Below are positions 55,653-64,000 of a stretch of DNA of 64,000 nucleotides, piece after piece. The position numbers were made by a program, and so were the translations under genes. The stretch comes from Legionellaceae bacterium. Lineage in GTDB: Bacteria; Pseudomonadota; Gammaproteobacteria; Legionellales; Legionellaceae. Each line of letters begins with the position of its first letter. The first letter of the stretch is position 1. Under the pieces are notes generated by a model. It was not told the DNA's origin, made no database searches, and worked only from the letters and a program-made list of their open reading frames with translations. The stretch lies in contig JAFIFT010000023.1 of assembly GCA_020831865.1 (NCBI GenBank), positions 1 through 64,000 on the forward strand. The letters are read 5' to 3'.

Positions 55653-56381
55653 GTGAGACGGGTAAGAATTTACCAACCTGGGAATTATTTTCCTGGCGAT
55701 ACTATCGAGCTACATGCGTCAGCAGGGCAACATGTTGGGGTTGTGTTGCGGATGCAGCCCGGTGAGGAGTTGATCCTTTTTTGTGGTGATAACCGAGAGT
55801 TTCGTGCCACAATTATTGCAGTGCACAAAAAGAAAGTAACGGTTACGATTGTTGCGGTGGAAACGATAAGTCGTGAATCTCCTTGTGCTATCCATCTTGC
55901 TCAAGCGATTTCAAAAGGTGATCGGATGGAGTGGGTTATCCAAAAAGCCGTTGAGCTCGGTGTTGCCAGTATTACACCGTTATTAACAGCACATTGTGCG
56001 GTACGGTTGGATTCTATGCGATTAGAAAAAAAGCACACACAATGGCAGGCAATTAGTGTAGCCGCTTGTGAGCAGTCTGGCCGCAATCAATTGCCGATCA
56101 TTCATCCCATCAGTCCTCTGAGTGACTATTTACAGTGCTCCACAGCGGAAAATAAATTTATATTGCACCCTAATGCGCATAAGCGATGGCGAGATTACCC
56201 TTTAGAAGCAGGTGCAGTTTCTGTATTGATTGGCCCGGAAGGGGGGCTCAGTGAGCACGAAATCAGCCAGGCTCACGCATCCGGTTTTTGCGGTGTCTCC
56301 CTCGGTCCCCGGGTTTTACGTACTGAAACCGCAGCAATTGCGGTCCTTAGCCTGTTGCAAGGACAACTGGGTGATCTATAA
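55653..56381 (+). CDS. rsmE: 16S rRNA (uracil1498-N3)-methyltransferase
   Basis: A 242-residue SPOUT methyltransferase that methylates U1498 of 16S rRNA. The N-terminal PUA-like domain (MRRVRIYQPGNYFPGD) and the C-terminal knot are present: SKGDRMEWVIQKAVELGV, LIGPEGGLSEHEISQAHASGF and SLGPRVLRTETAAIAVLS. The start is GTG at 55653 after GGAAG. The stop overlaps a longer trxA frame. Confidence 0.93.
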   Translation: MRRVRIYQPGNYFPGDTIELHASAGQHVGVVLRMQPGEELILFCGDNREFRATIIAVHKKKVTVTIVAVETISRESPCAIHLAQAISKGDRMEWVIQKAVELGVASITPLLTAHCAVRLDSMRLEKKHTQWQAISVAACEQSGRNQLPIIHPISPLSDYLQCSTAENKFILHPNAHKRWRDYPLEAGAVSVLIGPEGGLSEHEISQAHASGFCGVSLGPRVLRTETAAIAVLSLLQGQLGDL

Positions 56382-56413
56382 TGGAGGTTTACCATCCATC
56401 TAAAGAGGCAGTA

Positions 56414-56740
56414 ATGAGTGATTTGATAAAAAATATTACCGACAGCAACTTCGAGCAGGAAGTCCTCAATGCCGGCAAACCGGTACTTATTGATTTCTGG
56501 GCAGAATGGTGCGGCCCCTGTCGAGCAATGAACCCGATTCTGGAAGAGGTTGCAGCCAGCTATGGCGAACAAATTATTTTCGCCAAGCTCAACATCGAAG
56601 AAAACCCTGAGGTACCGGCCAAATATGGGGTCATGAGCATACCTACGCTGATTTTATTTAAAAACGGTCAGGTGGACTCCGTGAAAGTGGGGCTCCTGTC
56701 CAAACCGCAATTAAGCGCTTTTGTGGAAAGTCATACCTAA
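56414..56740 (+). CDS. trxA: thioredoxin 1
   Basis: A 108-residue thioredoxin, identical in length to E. coli TrxA. The active site is WCGPC (Cys33-Cys36) in FWAEWCGPCRAM, with the buried Asp in LIDFWA and cis-Pro in MSIPTLILFKNG. It reduces disulphides in the cytoplasm. The ATG at 56414 is preferred over the ATG at 56381. It lies ahead of rho, as in many gammaproteobacteria. Confidence 0.95.
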   Translation: MSDLIKNITDSNFEQEVLNAGKPVLIDFWAEWCGPCRAMNPILEEVAASYGEQIIFAKLNIEENPEVPAKYGVMSIPTLILFKNGQVDSVKVGLLSKPQLSAFVESHT

Positions 56741-56755
56741 CAGACCGCCCGGCAG

Positions 56756-56790
56756 GCAGGTTGAGGGCACTCATACGGCCCTCAGCCTGC
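56756..56790 (+). terminator. terminator-like hairpin behind trxA
   Basis: A 13-bp stem with one G-T pair, gcaggttgagggc / gccctcagcctgc, and a 9-base loop is followed by tatttct. It sits 16 bases behind the trxA stop and separates it from rho. Confidence 0.55.
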
Positions 56791-56881
56791 TATTTCTGGC
56801 AACAGAGAACGACCCTGTGCATACACAAGGCACAAAAAATCGCGGCGGCCAGCAGCGCTTCGCCCCGCCCATAAAAAATAT

Positions 56882-56909
56882 TTGCACAGTTTTTAAAATA
56901 TAGTATACT
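56882..56909 (+). promoter_or_regulatory. sigma-70 promoter of rho
   Basis: TTGCAC (56882-56887), 16 bases, TATACT (56904-56909). The start codon of rho is 320 bases further on, leaving a leader of about 310 bases. No frame of note is seen in the leader. E. coli rho also has a long leader with Rho-dependent autoregulation. Confidence 0.6.
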
Positions 56910-57230
56910 TATCTTGCATTGTGTGGTCTTTAATCAACAGACCATCCGTTTCATGTAACTTCGGATCAATCTAATCTTCAGGATGAATCTTTGACTACAA
57001 CCTGATTTATACTGTACGCGGTTACACATTGCGGACGTTTAGCACCGCCAATCCAGTGCAAGATGAAAAACCGCCTCTATTGGTGATGACCTGCAGTGAG
57101 AGATAAACTTGTTCCCGATGACGGCCAATACGATAGACTATTTAATAATAACCAACTGGCTTGCGAGGCACTAATGTATCGCAAACTTTTCCCAAAACCT
57201 TACGTTTAACCATTACACCAAGTGAGAAGT

Positions 57231-58502
57231 ATGAATCTGAGTGAACTTAAGCGACTCCCGATTGCTGAACTGATTAACATTGCCCAAGACGCAGGAATAG
57301 AAAATACCTCCCGTATGCGCAAACAGGATATCATTTTCGCCCTCTTGAAAAACCACGCCCTCAAAGGCGAAGATATTTTGGGCGGCGGAGTCCTGGAGAT
57401 ACTGGATGGCTTCGGCTTTTTACGTTCCGAAGACAGCTCTTACATGGCCGGTCCTGACGACATTTATGTCTCCCCCAGCCAGATTCGCCGCTTCGGCCTG
57501 CGAACCGGGGATAGTGTAACGGGTACGATTCGCCCTCCCAAGGATAATGAGCGCTATTTCGCACTGTTAAAAGTTAACGAAATCAACTTTGAGTCTCCTA
57601 CCGATAATAAAAACAAATTTGAACGCAAGATTTTATTTGAAAACCTCACCCCTCTGTTTGCCACCCAGCGTCTGGTGATGGAACAGGGCAATGGCAGCAC
57701 CGAGGATTTAACCGCCCGGGTAGTCGATCTCTGTGCCCCTTTTGGCCGTGGGCAGCGTGGCTTGATTGTCTCTCCACCGAAAGCGGGTAAGACGCTGATG
57801 CTGCAAAATATTGCCCATTCCATTGAAAAAAATTATCCGGATTGTTATCTCATTGTCCTGTTGATTGATGAACGTCCGGAAGAAGTGACCGAAATGCAGC
57901 GCTCAGTCAAGGGCGAGGTCGTTGCCAGTACCTTCGATGAACCGGCCAATCGTCATGTACAGGTTGCTGAAATGGTCATTGAAAAGGCCAAGCGTCTGGT
58001 CGAGCATCAACGCGATGTAGTCATTTTACTGGATTCCATTACCCGTTTGGCTCGTGCCTATAACACGGTGATTCCCTCTTCGGGCAAAGTCTTAACCGGT
58101 GGTGTCGATGCCAATGCCTTGCAGCGCCCCAAGCGTCTGTATGGCGCGGCCCGTAATATCGAAGAAGGCGGCAGTCTGACGATTATTGCCACCGCGCTGG
58201 TCGACACCGGTTCTAAAATGGATGAAGTGATTTATGAGGAATTCAAAGGAACCGGTAACATGGAAATTCACCTGAGCCGACAAATCTCGGAACGACGAAC
58301 CTTTCCAGCCATTAATATCAATCGCTCCGGCACCCGTCGTGAAGATCTCCTGCTGTCGCCGGAAGAATTACAGCGCACCTGGATTTTACGTAAAATTCTG
58401 CAATCGATGGATGAGTGCGATGCCATTGAATTCTTGCTCGAACGCATGAAAAACCACAAAACCAATGCAGAGTTTTTTGAGGCCATGAAACGCTCCGATT
58501 AG
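57231..58502 (+). CDS. rho: transcription termination factor Rho
   Basis: A 423-residue hexameric RNA helicase ending transcription. The N-terminal Rho_N and cold-shock RNA-binding domains are present ([44 protein letters not shown]). Walker A is SPPKAGKT, Walker B is [16 protein letters not shown], and the Q and R loops are in the [14 protein letters not shown] region. The ATG at 57231 gives the usual length; GTG at 57222 is in frame. A leader of about 310 bases precedes it. Confidence 0.96.
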   Translation: MNLSELKRLPIAELINIAQDAGIENTSRMRKQDIIFALLKNHALKGEDILGGGVLEILDGFGFLRSEDSSYMAGPDDIYVSPSQIRRFGLRTGDSVTGTIRPPKDNERYFALLKVNEINFESPTDNKNKFERKILFENLTPLFATQRLVMEQGNGSTEDLTARVVDLCAPFGRGQRGLIVSPPKAGKTLMLQNIAHSIEKNYPDCYLIVLLIDERPEEVTEMQRSVKGEVVASTFDEPANRHVQVAEMVIEKAKRLVEHQRDVVILLDSITRLARAYNTVIPSSGKVLTGGVDANALQRPKRLYGAARNIEEGGSLTIIATALVDTGSKMDEVIYEEFKGTGNMEIHLSRQISERRTFPAININRSGTRREDLLLSPEELQRTWILRKILQSMDECDAIEFLLERMKNHKTNAEFFEAMKRSD

Positions 58503-58531
58503 GGACTGTTAAAATTCCCCTGCCGCCTACG

Positions 58532-58552
58532 TGCCGCGGCTTGTCCGCGGCA
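58532..58552 (+). terminator. hairpin behind rho
   Basis: A perfect 8-bp stem, tgccgcgg / ccgcggca, with a 5-base loop lies 30 bases behind the rho stop, without a T-run. The rest of the 287-base spacer to the next gene (convergent) holds no recognisable gene. Confidence 0.35.
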
Positions 58553-58789
58553 TCCAGTCGATCCCAATCATTGGCAAATTTCTTCATACTGATCGTGCCG
58601 GTCAGGGTTGAGTATCTCGACTCTCTAACTGCAAACAACATTGGCCCAGAGGCAGGCAATATCCGAAGCAGTACAACGGATTCATTGACCTGATTGATCA
58701 TACAGCGCAATCTGGAAGCAAGAAAAGACCGGCCGTTGTAAGCGTTAATGACATAATAAGCGGGCTTTGTTAAATACCGGTCAGAGCCA

Positions 58790-60367
58790 CTAGCGTTTTT
58801 TCATCCACTTCACCGCGTACAGATCATGGCGACGGTCCTTCAGATTCAGCACCGTGCCCTGACTGCGGGCATTTTCAAGCGCATGCAGACTGAGATCGGC
58901 AAAAAACACCATTTCCACATTAGGCGTGGTATCGGCTGCCACCCCATCTCGGGCAAAAGGGAAATCACAGGGGGTGAGTATGGCACTTTGCGCGTATTGA
59001 ATATCCATATTGCTCACCCCCGGCAAATTCCCGACATTACCGGCCATCACCACATAACACTGGTTCTCAATAGCCCGCGCCTGCGCACAATAACGTACCC
59101 GCATAAAGCTCTGCCGTTCATCGGTGCAAAAAGGAACAAACAGAATCTTTGCCCCCTGATTCACCGCGTGCCGAGCGAGTTCGGGAAATTCGCTATCGTA
59201 ACAAATCAGCACGGCAATTGGCCCGCAATCGGTCATAATGGTATTCAGTTCATTGCCACCGCGAATATTCCACCAATAGCGTTCATTCGGGGTCGGGTGA
59301 ATTTTATACTGCTCATGAATCTGACCATCGCGCAGAAAAATATAACTAATATTATATACCCCTTCATCATCCTTGACTTTTGTCGGATGCGAACCACCGA
59401 TAATATTAATATTATATTTTACCGCCAGCGAAGACATCAGTTCGATAAAAGGCTCACGATACTCTGTCAGCTTGAGGATAGCCGCTTCCGGACTCAATTT
59501 GGCATTATCAATGGACAATAACTGCAGGGTAAACAGTTCCGGAAACAAGACAAAATCGGCATAATAATCGGCAACCACATCGACAAAATACTCCACATGC
59601 CGGGCAAACTCGGCAAAAGAATGCACCCGCCGCTGCATATACTGCACACTGCTCAAACGCACGCGATCGACACTGCGGCTCTCCACCACGCCATGTTTTT
59701 TTGGCGTTGTCGGACTGGCACCACTGGTCGCCTTATTAACCCACAGTAAGTGGGCGGCGTACGCTTTAGACTGTTTATCCTCCGGCAAATACCCCTCTAA
59801 AATACCAATGAGTTCAAACTGATTGCGTAATTGAAACGACAGGACCGGATCACGTATGTCCTTGTTACAGACTGCAGCCACATAATCCTCAATGTTGGGG
59901 TATTGTTTCAGCCGGCGGGCATAACCTGGCAGTCGGCCACCAAACACAATCCCTTTGAGCCCTTCTTCCTGACAAAGACGTTTGCGTGCCGTATAAATGC
60001 GATTGCCAATCCGCAGGCCACGGTATTGCGGGTGCACGCAAACCTCCATACCATACAGGTAATCACCATGCGGATCATGCCGGGACGCAAAACCATAACC
60101 GGTGATCTCATTCCAGGTATGCGGCTTCAGGGCGATATCGCCACTGATTTTAAAGGTTGCACAATAACCGACAATCTGCTGTTCATACACCACCACAAAT
60201 TGCCCTTGCGGAAAATGATTGATATGACCACGAATGGCGTTGGGTGGATAATTGTCAATGGTCGCCGGATAGGCGGTTGACACCAGTTTACGGATCGCGG
60301 GAATATCGGTAAGCCGCGCGTTGCGCACAATCAAGGTGGCTTTATCGCTTTTTTTGCTTTGGGGCAT
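58790..60367 (-). CDS. GNAT acetyltransferase / nitrilase-superfamily fusion
   Basis: A 525-residue protein with two domains. Residues 10-200 are a GNAT-type acyltransferase (PQYRGLRIGNRIYTARKRLC is the acetyl-CoA pyrophosphate loop). Residues 230-510 are a carbon-nitrogen hydrolase with the Glu-Lys-Cys triad in FPELFTLQ, EQYKIHPTPNE and AVLICYDSEFPEL. This fusion is known in many bacteria and annotated as carbon-nitrogen hydrolase; the substrate is not established. It stands alone. Confidence 0.9.
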   Translation of the reverse strand: MPQSKKSDKATLIVRNARLTDIPAIRKLVSTAYPATIDNYPPNAIRGHINHFPQGQFVVVYEQQIVGYCATFKISGDIALKPHTWNEITGYGFASRHDPHGDYLYGMEVCVHPQYRGLRIGNRIYTARKRLCQEEGLKGIVFGGRLPGYARRLKQYPNIEDYVAAVCNKDIRDPVLSFQLRNQFELIGILEGYLPEDKQSKAYAAHLLWVNKATSGASPTTPKKHGVVESRSVDRVRLSSVQYMQRRVHSFAEFARHVEYFVDVVADYYADFVLFPELFTLQLLSIDNAKLSPEAAILKLTEYREPFIELMSSLAVKYNINIIGGSHPTKVKDDEGVYNISYIFLRDGQIHEQYKIHPTPNERYWWNIRGGNELNTIMTDCGPIAVLICYDSEFPELARHAVNQGAKILFVPFCTDERQSFMRVRYCAQARAIENQCYVVMAGNVGNLPGVSNMDIQYAQSAILTPCDFPFARDGVAADTTPNVEMVFFADLSLHALENARSQGTVLNLKDRRHDLYAVKWMKKR

Positions 60368-60453
60368 CAGAGATCATCCTGTAAATCGTTATGGCCTGTC
60401 GCTCCGCAGCATCACGCATGAACAACCAGGCCAAGATAAGGCGAAGCAACGTG

Positions 60454-61431
60454 TTAATTGTCGCGTTGGCAGATTTGATCCGCCATATACCCAATCGCGC
60501 CGGCATAATAAATGGAATTATTATAACGCAGAATCATTTTATAGTTCGGATAGGCTAAAAAGACCGGGCCACCATGCGGCTGAATCACACTGGCTTCCAG
60601 ATGTTGATGAGGCAAGGGCGCGCCGGACTCGGTACGAACGCCAAGCGCATTCCACTCCGCCACAGATTTCACCGTTGCTTTGCCCTCGAGATTTTTATCA
60701 AAATTCGCCGGCAAACGCACTTTAATCGCCCAGGGTTGTCCCTCTTTCCAACCATGGCCTTTCATATAATTGGCAATTGAGGCAAAGACATCCGGTTTTG
60801 ACTTCCAAATATCTTTGCGGCCATCGCCATCGTAATCCACCGCATATTGCATAAAACTGGACGGTAAAAACTGCGGCTGACCGGAGGCACCGGCCCACTC
60901 CCCCTTATAATCGGACAAGGAGACATGGCCATCATTTAAAATGTGCAGCGCCAGAAATAACTGTTTTCGGAAAAACTCCTTGCGATTGGAGTCATAGGCC
61001 AGGGTTGCCAGCGAATTAATCACCGGAAAATCCCCCATATAGTTGCCATAGCTGGTTTCCATACCCCAAAAGGAGACGATAAAACAGGGATCAACGCCAT
61101 ATTCTTTCGCGATCTGGTTGATAAGATCCTTGTAGCGCGCATAATTCTTACGCCCCATCAGGATTCGGTACTTGTCGGCTCGCGTATTGCGATATTTAAC
61201 ATAACTTAAACGGTGTTCAGGCTGCGAACGGGCCAGTCCTTTCACCTTGCGGCTGGGTTCGCGCACCACCGAAAAAGCTTCACGCACGACTTGCGGGTCG
61301 ATCCCTTGCTCCAACGCTTCCCGGCGCACCTCCGCCAGCCAGCTATCCCATTGGCTGGCGGAAACCCCTGTCGGTAAAAAAAGAAAAAGGCTGGTGCAGA
61401 AAAGGCTGATTTTTAATAGACGATGGTTCAT
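60454..61431 (-). CDS. mltB: lytic murein transglycosylase, MltB type
   Basis: A 325-residue periplasmic enzyme that cleaves peptidoglycan between MurNAc and GlcNAc. A signal peptide ends near VSASQ. The catalytic Glu125 is in SFWGMETSYGNYMGDFP. GASGQPQFLPSSFMQYAVDYDGDGRKDIW has the family's substrate and calcium-like loops. It lacks a lipobox, so it is likely soluble, like the SltB/MltB soluble branch. Confidence 0.92.
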   Translation of the reverse strand: MNHRLLKISLFCTSLFLFLPTGVSASQWDSWLAEVRREALEQGIDPQVVREAFSVVREPSRKVKGLARSQPEHRLSYVKYRNTRADKYRILMGRKNYARYKDLINQIAKEYGVDPCFIVSFWGMETSYGNYMGDFPVINSLATLAYDSNRKEFFRKQLFLALHILNDGHVSLSDYKGEWAGASGQPQFLPSSFMQYAVDYDGDGRKDIWKSKPDVFASIANYMKGHGWKEGQPWAIKVRLPANFDKNLEGKATVKSVAEWNALGVRTESGAPLPHQHLEASVIQPHGGPVFLAYPNYKMILRYNNSIYYAGAIGYMADQICQRDN

Positions 61432-61463
61432 CTCGACTCCTTATTTTTATGATGTGTCGATGC

Positions 61464-61778
61464 TTAATGTTTTTTCAAACGTTGCAGCGTGTCATCCAGC
61501 ATACGTTTTAATTTGTCGATAGCGCCGCCAAAGGCTTGCTGTATGCTGGGCGCATGTTCACTAACCGCCACCGGTTGATAATTTCTGAGCCGCGCTTCCA
61601 GTACACAACGCTTGTCTTTCTGTCCTGACTTATGGCTGTTTTCATCCCCCAGGTGAATCTCGATACGGGTGATATGCTCCTCAAAACGCCCCAAAGCCTT
61701 GCGCAGTTGGCTTTCAAAGTCTTTCTCCAGCTGCTGATGTCCATTAATATGATTATCGGTGTTAAATTGAATGTGCAT
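61464..61778 (-). CDS. HPF/RaiA-like ribosome hibernation factor
   Basis: A 104-residue protein with the HPF/S30AE-like fold: MHIQFNTDNHINGHQQLEKDFESQLRK, ITRIEIHLGDEN, CVLEARL and a C-terminal KLKRMLDDTLQRLKK helix. Such proteins bind ribosomes in stationary phase or stress. It lies between the baeRF-like gene and mltB on the same strand, 32 bases behind baeRF. Confidence 0.75.
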   Translation of the reverse strand: MHIQFNTDNHINGHQQLEKDFESQLRKALGRFEEHITRIEIHLGDENSHKSGQKDKRCVLEARLRNYQPVAVSEHAPSIQQAFGGAIDKLKRMLDDTLQRLKKH

Positions 61779-61810
61779 GAGCGCTCCTGTGCATGATATA
61801 GGATGTATTC

Positions 61811-62959
61811 TTAAAATCTGAAAATACCTGCCGCACCCTGTTCTGTCGGCATACGGGCACCGGGCACGATAACCACATTGCCTCCGGTTCGCAGGGTTAA
61901 TTCTGCCAAATCATCCAGCAGGTCATTGACCGCGGGATGCTGCAGATCATCCGGCTCAATGGTGCCGTTTTGCCGGTTCAAACGCCCACCGAGCTCAAGC
62001 TCCGCCGCAACGAGCAACGCCGATAAGCGTCCCTCCAGGGCAGCCCTGGCCAGCTCACCGACATCATCAGAGCCCAATTGCTTCTCTTTAGCCTGATGGT
62101 ATTTCTCAATAAGCGTGCTGAGCTGATGGAGATACTTTGGCTCCATCAGCGCCCAGGCTTTCTCACGCAGGGCCGTACGAGACAGGGCATCGGGGTGGGT
62201 ATCGATACTGTCTGCGATTAAAAATGGATTATGACTGATGGAGTGGAAAAGATGGTGGTGCTCGGGCAGGGCGGCCAGAATGAGCGGCAAGCCTGAGGGG
62301 CGCGAATAGGTCTGCAAAATCTTACGGTCAATCACTTTAAAAAACCGCAAGGCATCCTTATCCACTTCCTCTTTTTTTCCGCCATGTCCATGGTACATGG
62401 CCGGGCCACTGGGACCATGGCCATAGGTTCCCACCGTCTGACGGGGGGCGGTCAGTTCTTCACCCAGAGCAGCCTCCAGGGTTCGAGGAATATCAGCGCT
62501 GAGTTCAATTTCACGAAGGCTGTCACGATTTCCCTCAAATAATTTCACTTCCTGCCGATTCAGTCCCAGGATGTGATAGCGGTCAGCCGACTGTACCATT
62601 CGGATCAACGGTTTGATATGAAAGGTATCGGCGACAATGGCCAATTCAGGGACTGTCCTGGGCAATCGATAGACTTGAAAAAAATCACCCGCTCCCAACA
62701 CGGCCAATCCGCTATCATTGTGTTTCCAGAACGTAAAATCGTTGAGCAAGGCATAAAAGGGCTGTAGCAGCACTTGGGTTTCTGCCGCGGAATACTGTTG
62801 TTGCAGGGACGCTTCCATACCTTTAACAAGATTTTTAAAACGGATACTATCCTGCTGATTATCGGGATGGCTACGATGGGTAGGCTGGTACAGCGACAGG
62901 CAGGGAGACTGATCATACTGTATCAGTTGCCTCAACCGGTCATGTGTTAATTCATCCAT
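61811..62959 (-). CDS. baeRF-type (release-factor-eRF1-like) protein
   Basis: A 382-residue protein similar to the baeRF3 group of bacterial eRF1/archaeal-release-factor-related proteins: an N-terminal CLSLYQPTHRSHPDNQQDSIRFKNLV start, a central FFQVYRLPRTVPELAIVADTFHIKPLI strand, and a His-rich GPAMYHGHGGKKEEVDKDALRFF segment preceding the eRF1-like domain. The end GGNVVIVPGARMPTEQGAAGIFRF is characteristic. The role is proposed to be in ribosome stress or rescue. It heads a run with the HPF-like gene. Confidence 0.8.
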   Translation of the reverse strand: MDELTHDRLRQLIQYDQSPCLSLYQPTHRSHPDNQQDSIRFKNLVKGMEASLQQQYSAAETQVLLQPFYALLNDFTFWKHNDSGLAVLGAGDFFQVYRLPRTVPELAIVADTFHIKPLIRMVQSADRYHILGLNRQEVKLFEGNRDSLREIELSADIPRTLEAALGEELTAPRQTVGTYGHGPSGPAMYHGHGGKKEEVDKDALRFFKVIDRKILQTYSRPSGLPLILAALPEHHHLFHSISHNPFLIADSIDTHPDALSRTALREKAWALMEPKYLHQLSTLIEKYHQAKEKQLGSDDVGELARAALEGRLSALLVAAELELGGRLNRQNGTIEPDDLQHPAVNDLLDDLAELTLRTGGNVVIVPGARMPTEQGAAGIFRF

Positions 62960-63190
62960 TCTCTACTCTCCCTATAGCATGCCTATCTGGCGACCAGGTC
63001 AGGATATGGCCATCGGCAATCCGGACATTTCATTAGAGTTTAGACCAAAGCCGGGTGAAAAGTGAAGCCAGCACCCTGAAAAGTCTCTGGAACTAATGTC
63101 GCTGCAACGCTAACATGCTAGTATAGTATTGCGCATCATTGCCATTGTCGCGCAATACATGGCGGAATTACCGAAATGCAGGAGGGAGGC

Positions 63191-63715
63191 ATGAACTCTG
63201 ATGGACAGCCGCGGGACGCCCGTATCGATGCGGCCATACGTGCGGCACTGCTGGCCGTCTTGTGGGGGATATTAACCCCGCCCGGAACCGGCGGGGCATG
63301 GGCCTTTGGGCTACCAGTTATTTTTGCCGCGACCGCCTTAAGCCTGGCCCTGACACCGACCATACACTGGCGTTGGCATACGCGTGCCAGTGCTCGTTTT
63401 CTCTGGTGTTTTCTGAGGGAGTCCTTAGCCGGCGGCATCGATATCGCCCGTCGTGTCTTTCACCCCAGGCTACCCATCCAGCCGGGTTTTGTGAGATACC
63501 GGGTTCGCCTGCGCAGTGCCGCGGCGCGGGTCTGCTTGATGAATGTGATAAGCCTCCTGCCCGGTACCCTGTCGGTAGCACTGCACGCCGATATCCTGAC
63601 CCTGCACGTGCTGGATAGCACGAGCCCTGTTCAACAGGATATTGAAGCACTCGAGCAACGGGTGGCTGCTGTGTTTTGCTTGGCGCTTCCCAATACAAAG
63701 GGCATGACCTCATGA
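63191..63715 (+). CDS. mnhE: Na+/H+ antiporter subunit E (MrpE/MnhE)
   Basis: A 174-residue membrane protein with two or three helices in its N-terminal half and a soluble C-terminal part. RVSLLPGTLSVALHADILTLHVLD matches the MnhE motif (xVISLLPGTLSV). It belongs to the multi-subunit Mrp cation/proton antiporter, which handles Na+ and pH. AGGAGGG precedes the ATG at 63191. Its stop overlaps the next gene as ATGA. The spacer before it (62960-63190) has only a weak TATAGT -10-like site near 63121. Confidence 0.88.
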   Translation: MNSDGQPRDARIDAAIRAALLAVLWGILTPPGTGGAWAFGLPVIFAATALSLALTPTIHWRWHTRASARFLWCFLRESLAGGIDIARRVFHPRLPIQPGFVRYRVRLRSAAARVCLMNVISLLPGTLSVALHADILTLHVLDSTSPVQQDIEALEQRVAAVFCLALPNTKGMTS

Positions 63716-63993
63716 CGCTTGTCACCTTGGCTGCGGCTATTTTTTTATTGTGCACACTGGTCATGGGCATGTTTCGTGTGGTGCGGGGACCGACAGCGGC
63801 AGACCGCATGCTGGTGGCGCAGCTCTTTGGTACGACAGGCGTCGCTATCCTGCTTTTGCTGGCACAGGCATGGGATGCCCCGGCACTCAACGATATTGCC
63901 CTCATTTTTGCCCTGCTGGCGGCCATAGTGGGTATCACTTTTGTCCGTCGCTATCCCCTCCCTGAGGCAAACGAAGAAGAGGAGCAACCATGA
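63712..63993 (+). CDS. mnhF: Na+/H+ antiporter subunit F (MrpF/MnhF)
   Basis: A 93-residue protein with three membrane helices. The motif FRVVRGPTAADRMLVAQLFGTTG matches MnhF (R-x-V-x-G-P-x-x-x-D-R). It forms part of the Mrp antiporter core with MnhE and MnhG. Its start overlaps mnhE by 4 bases and its stop overlaps the next ATG. Confidence 0.9.
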   Translation: MTLVTLAAAIFLLCTLVMGMFRVVRGPTAADRMLVAQLFGTTGVAILLLLAQAWDAPALNDIALIFALLAAIVGITFVRRYPLPEANEEEEQP

Positions 63994-64000
63994 GCATCAT
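63990..64000 (+). CDS. mnhG: first codons of probable mnhG, cut by the window end
   Basis: The ATG at 63990 overlaps the mnhF stop as ATGA, after GGAGCAACC. Only MSI can be read. MnhG normally follows MnhF in Mrp operons, so the identity is inferred from order alone. Confidence 0.5.

Noticed and set aside
58826-59521. A 231-codon plus-strand frame opposite the GNAT-nitrilase gene
   Set aside because: No domain or ribosome site; the minus frame holds two complete enzyme domains.
1-64000. tRNA, rRNA, CRISPR arrays, prophage or complete insertion sequence
   Set aside because: None was seen on reading the spacers. Most spacers are under 300 bases and no regular direct-repeat array or transposase gene appears.

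Overview
The window is a gammaproteobacterial chromosome segment with gene order typical of this class: ubiE-ubiJ-ubiB-tatA-tatB, engB / cytochrome c4 / dsbA, ubiD-fre, and rsmE-trxA-rho. Base composition is near 50% GC. Ubiquinone genes are abundant (coq7, ubiB, ubiJ, ubiE, ubiD). The glycine cleavage P-protein is split. Several long proteins have no recognisable enzyme domain but carry transmembrane hairpins, coiled coils and acidic tails. An OTU-like cysteine protease is also present. I infer an intracellular or host-associated lineage close to Legionellales (Legionella/Coxiella/Berkiella type). No type IV secretion gene lies in the window, so this remains an inference.

Layout. 1-1.15 kb: the end of a DUF1566 protein with features of a diversity-generating retroelement (DGR) target, a hairpin behind it, and a broken avd-like gene; no reverse transcriptase is visible. 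1.3-11.5 kb: DUF1841, a secreted acidic protein, an MFS transporter, a MITE-like element, MAPEG, coq7, an alpha/beta hydrolase, DUF4332, a HerA-like ATPase, a GT87-type membrane protein, a hotdog protein and a BON protein. 11.6-13.8 kb: a large repeated-module membrane protein overlapping tatB tail to tail. 13.7-18.3 kb: tatAB, ubiBJE, map and a second MITE. 18.3-24 kb: an unknown protein, acyl-CoA thioesterase, tex and a purine permease. 24-29.3 kb: a candidate effector operon behind a PmrA-box-like motif, an RMD1-family protein, a small HTH protein and an EAL-HDOD regulator. 29.3-31.2 kb: umuDC-type SOS polymerase genes.

31.2-36 kb: a glycine cleavage operon (gcvT, gcvH, gcvPA, a YciI-like gene, gcvPB). 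36-42.4 kb: a secreted M28 peptidase, engB, cytochrome c4, dsbA and an ABC ATPase/permease pair. 42.8-45.1 kb: an OTU-like membrane protein translationally coupled to a secreted M14-like putative zinc peptidase. 45.2-47.7 kb: a substrate-binding protein coupled to an SLC13-like permease. 48-50 kb: slipin and NfeD. 50.2-52.6 kb: ubiD, a flavin reductase and a small membrane protein. 52.7-58.5 kb: a phosphodiesterase, fumC, a decapitated gene remnant, rsmE, trxA and rho. 58.8-63 kb: a GNAT-nitrilase fusion, MltB, an HPF-like protein and a baeRF-like protein. 63.2 kb to the end: the start of an Mrp-type antiporter operon (mnhE, mnhF, first codons of mnhG).

Start codons were often moved inward from the longest frame, using ribosome binding sites and stop/start overlaps with the preceding gene. 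No tRNA, rRNA, CRISPR array or complete insertion sequence was seen.
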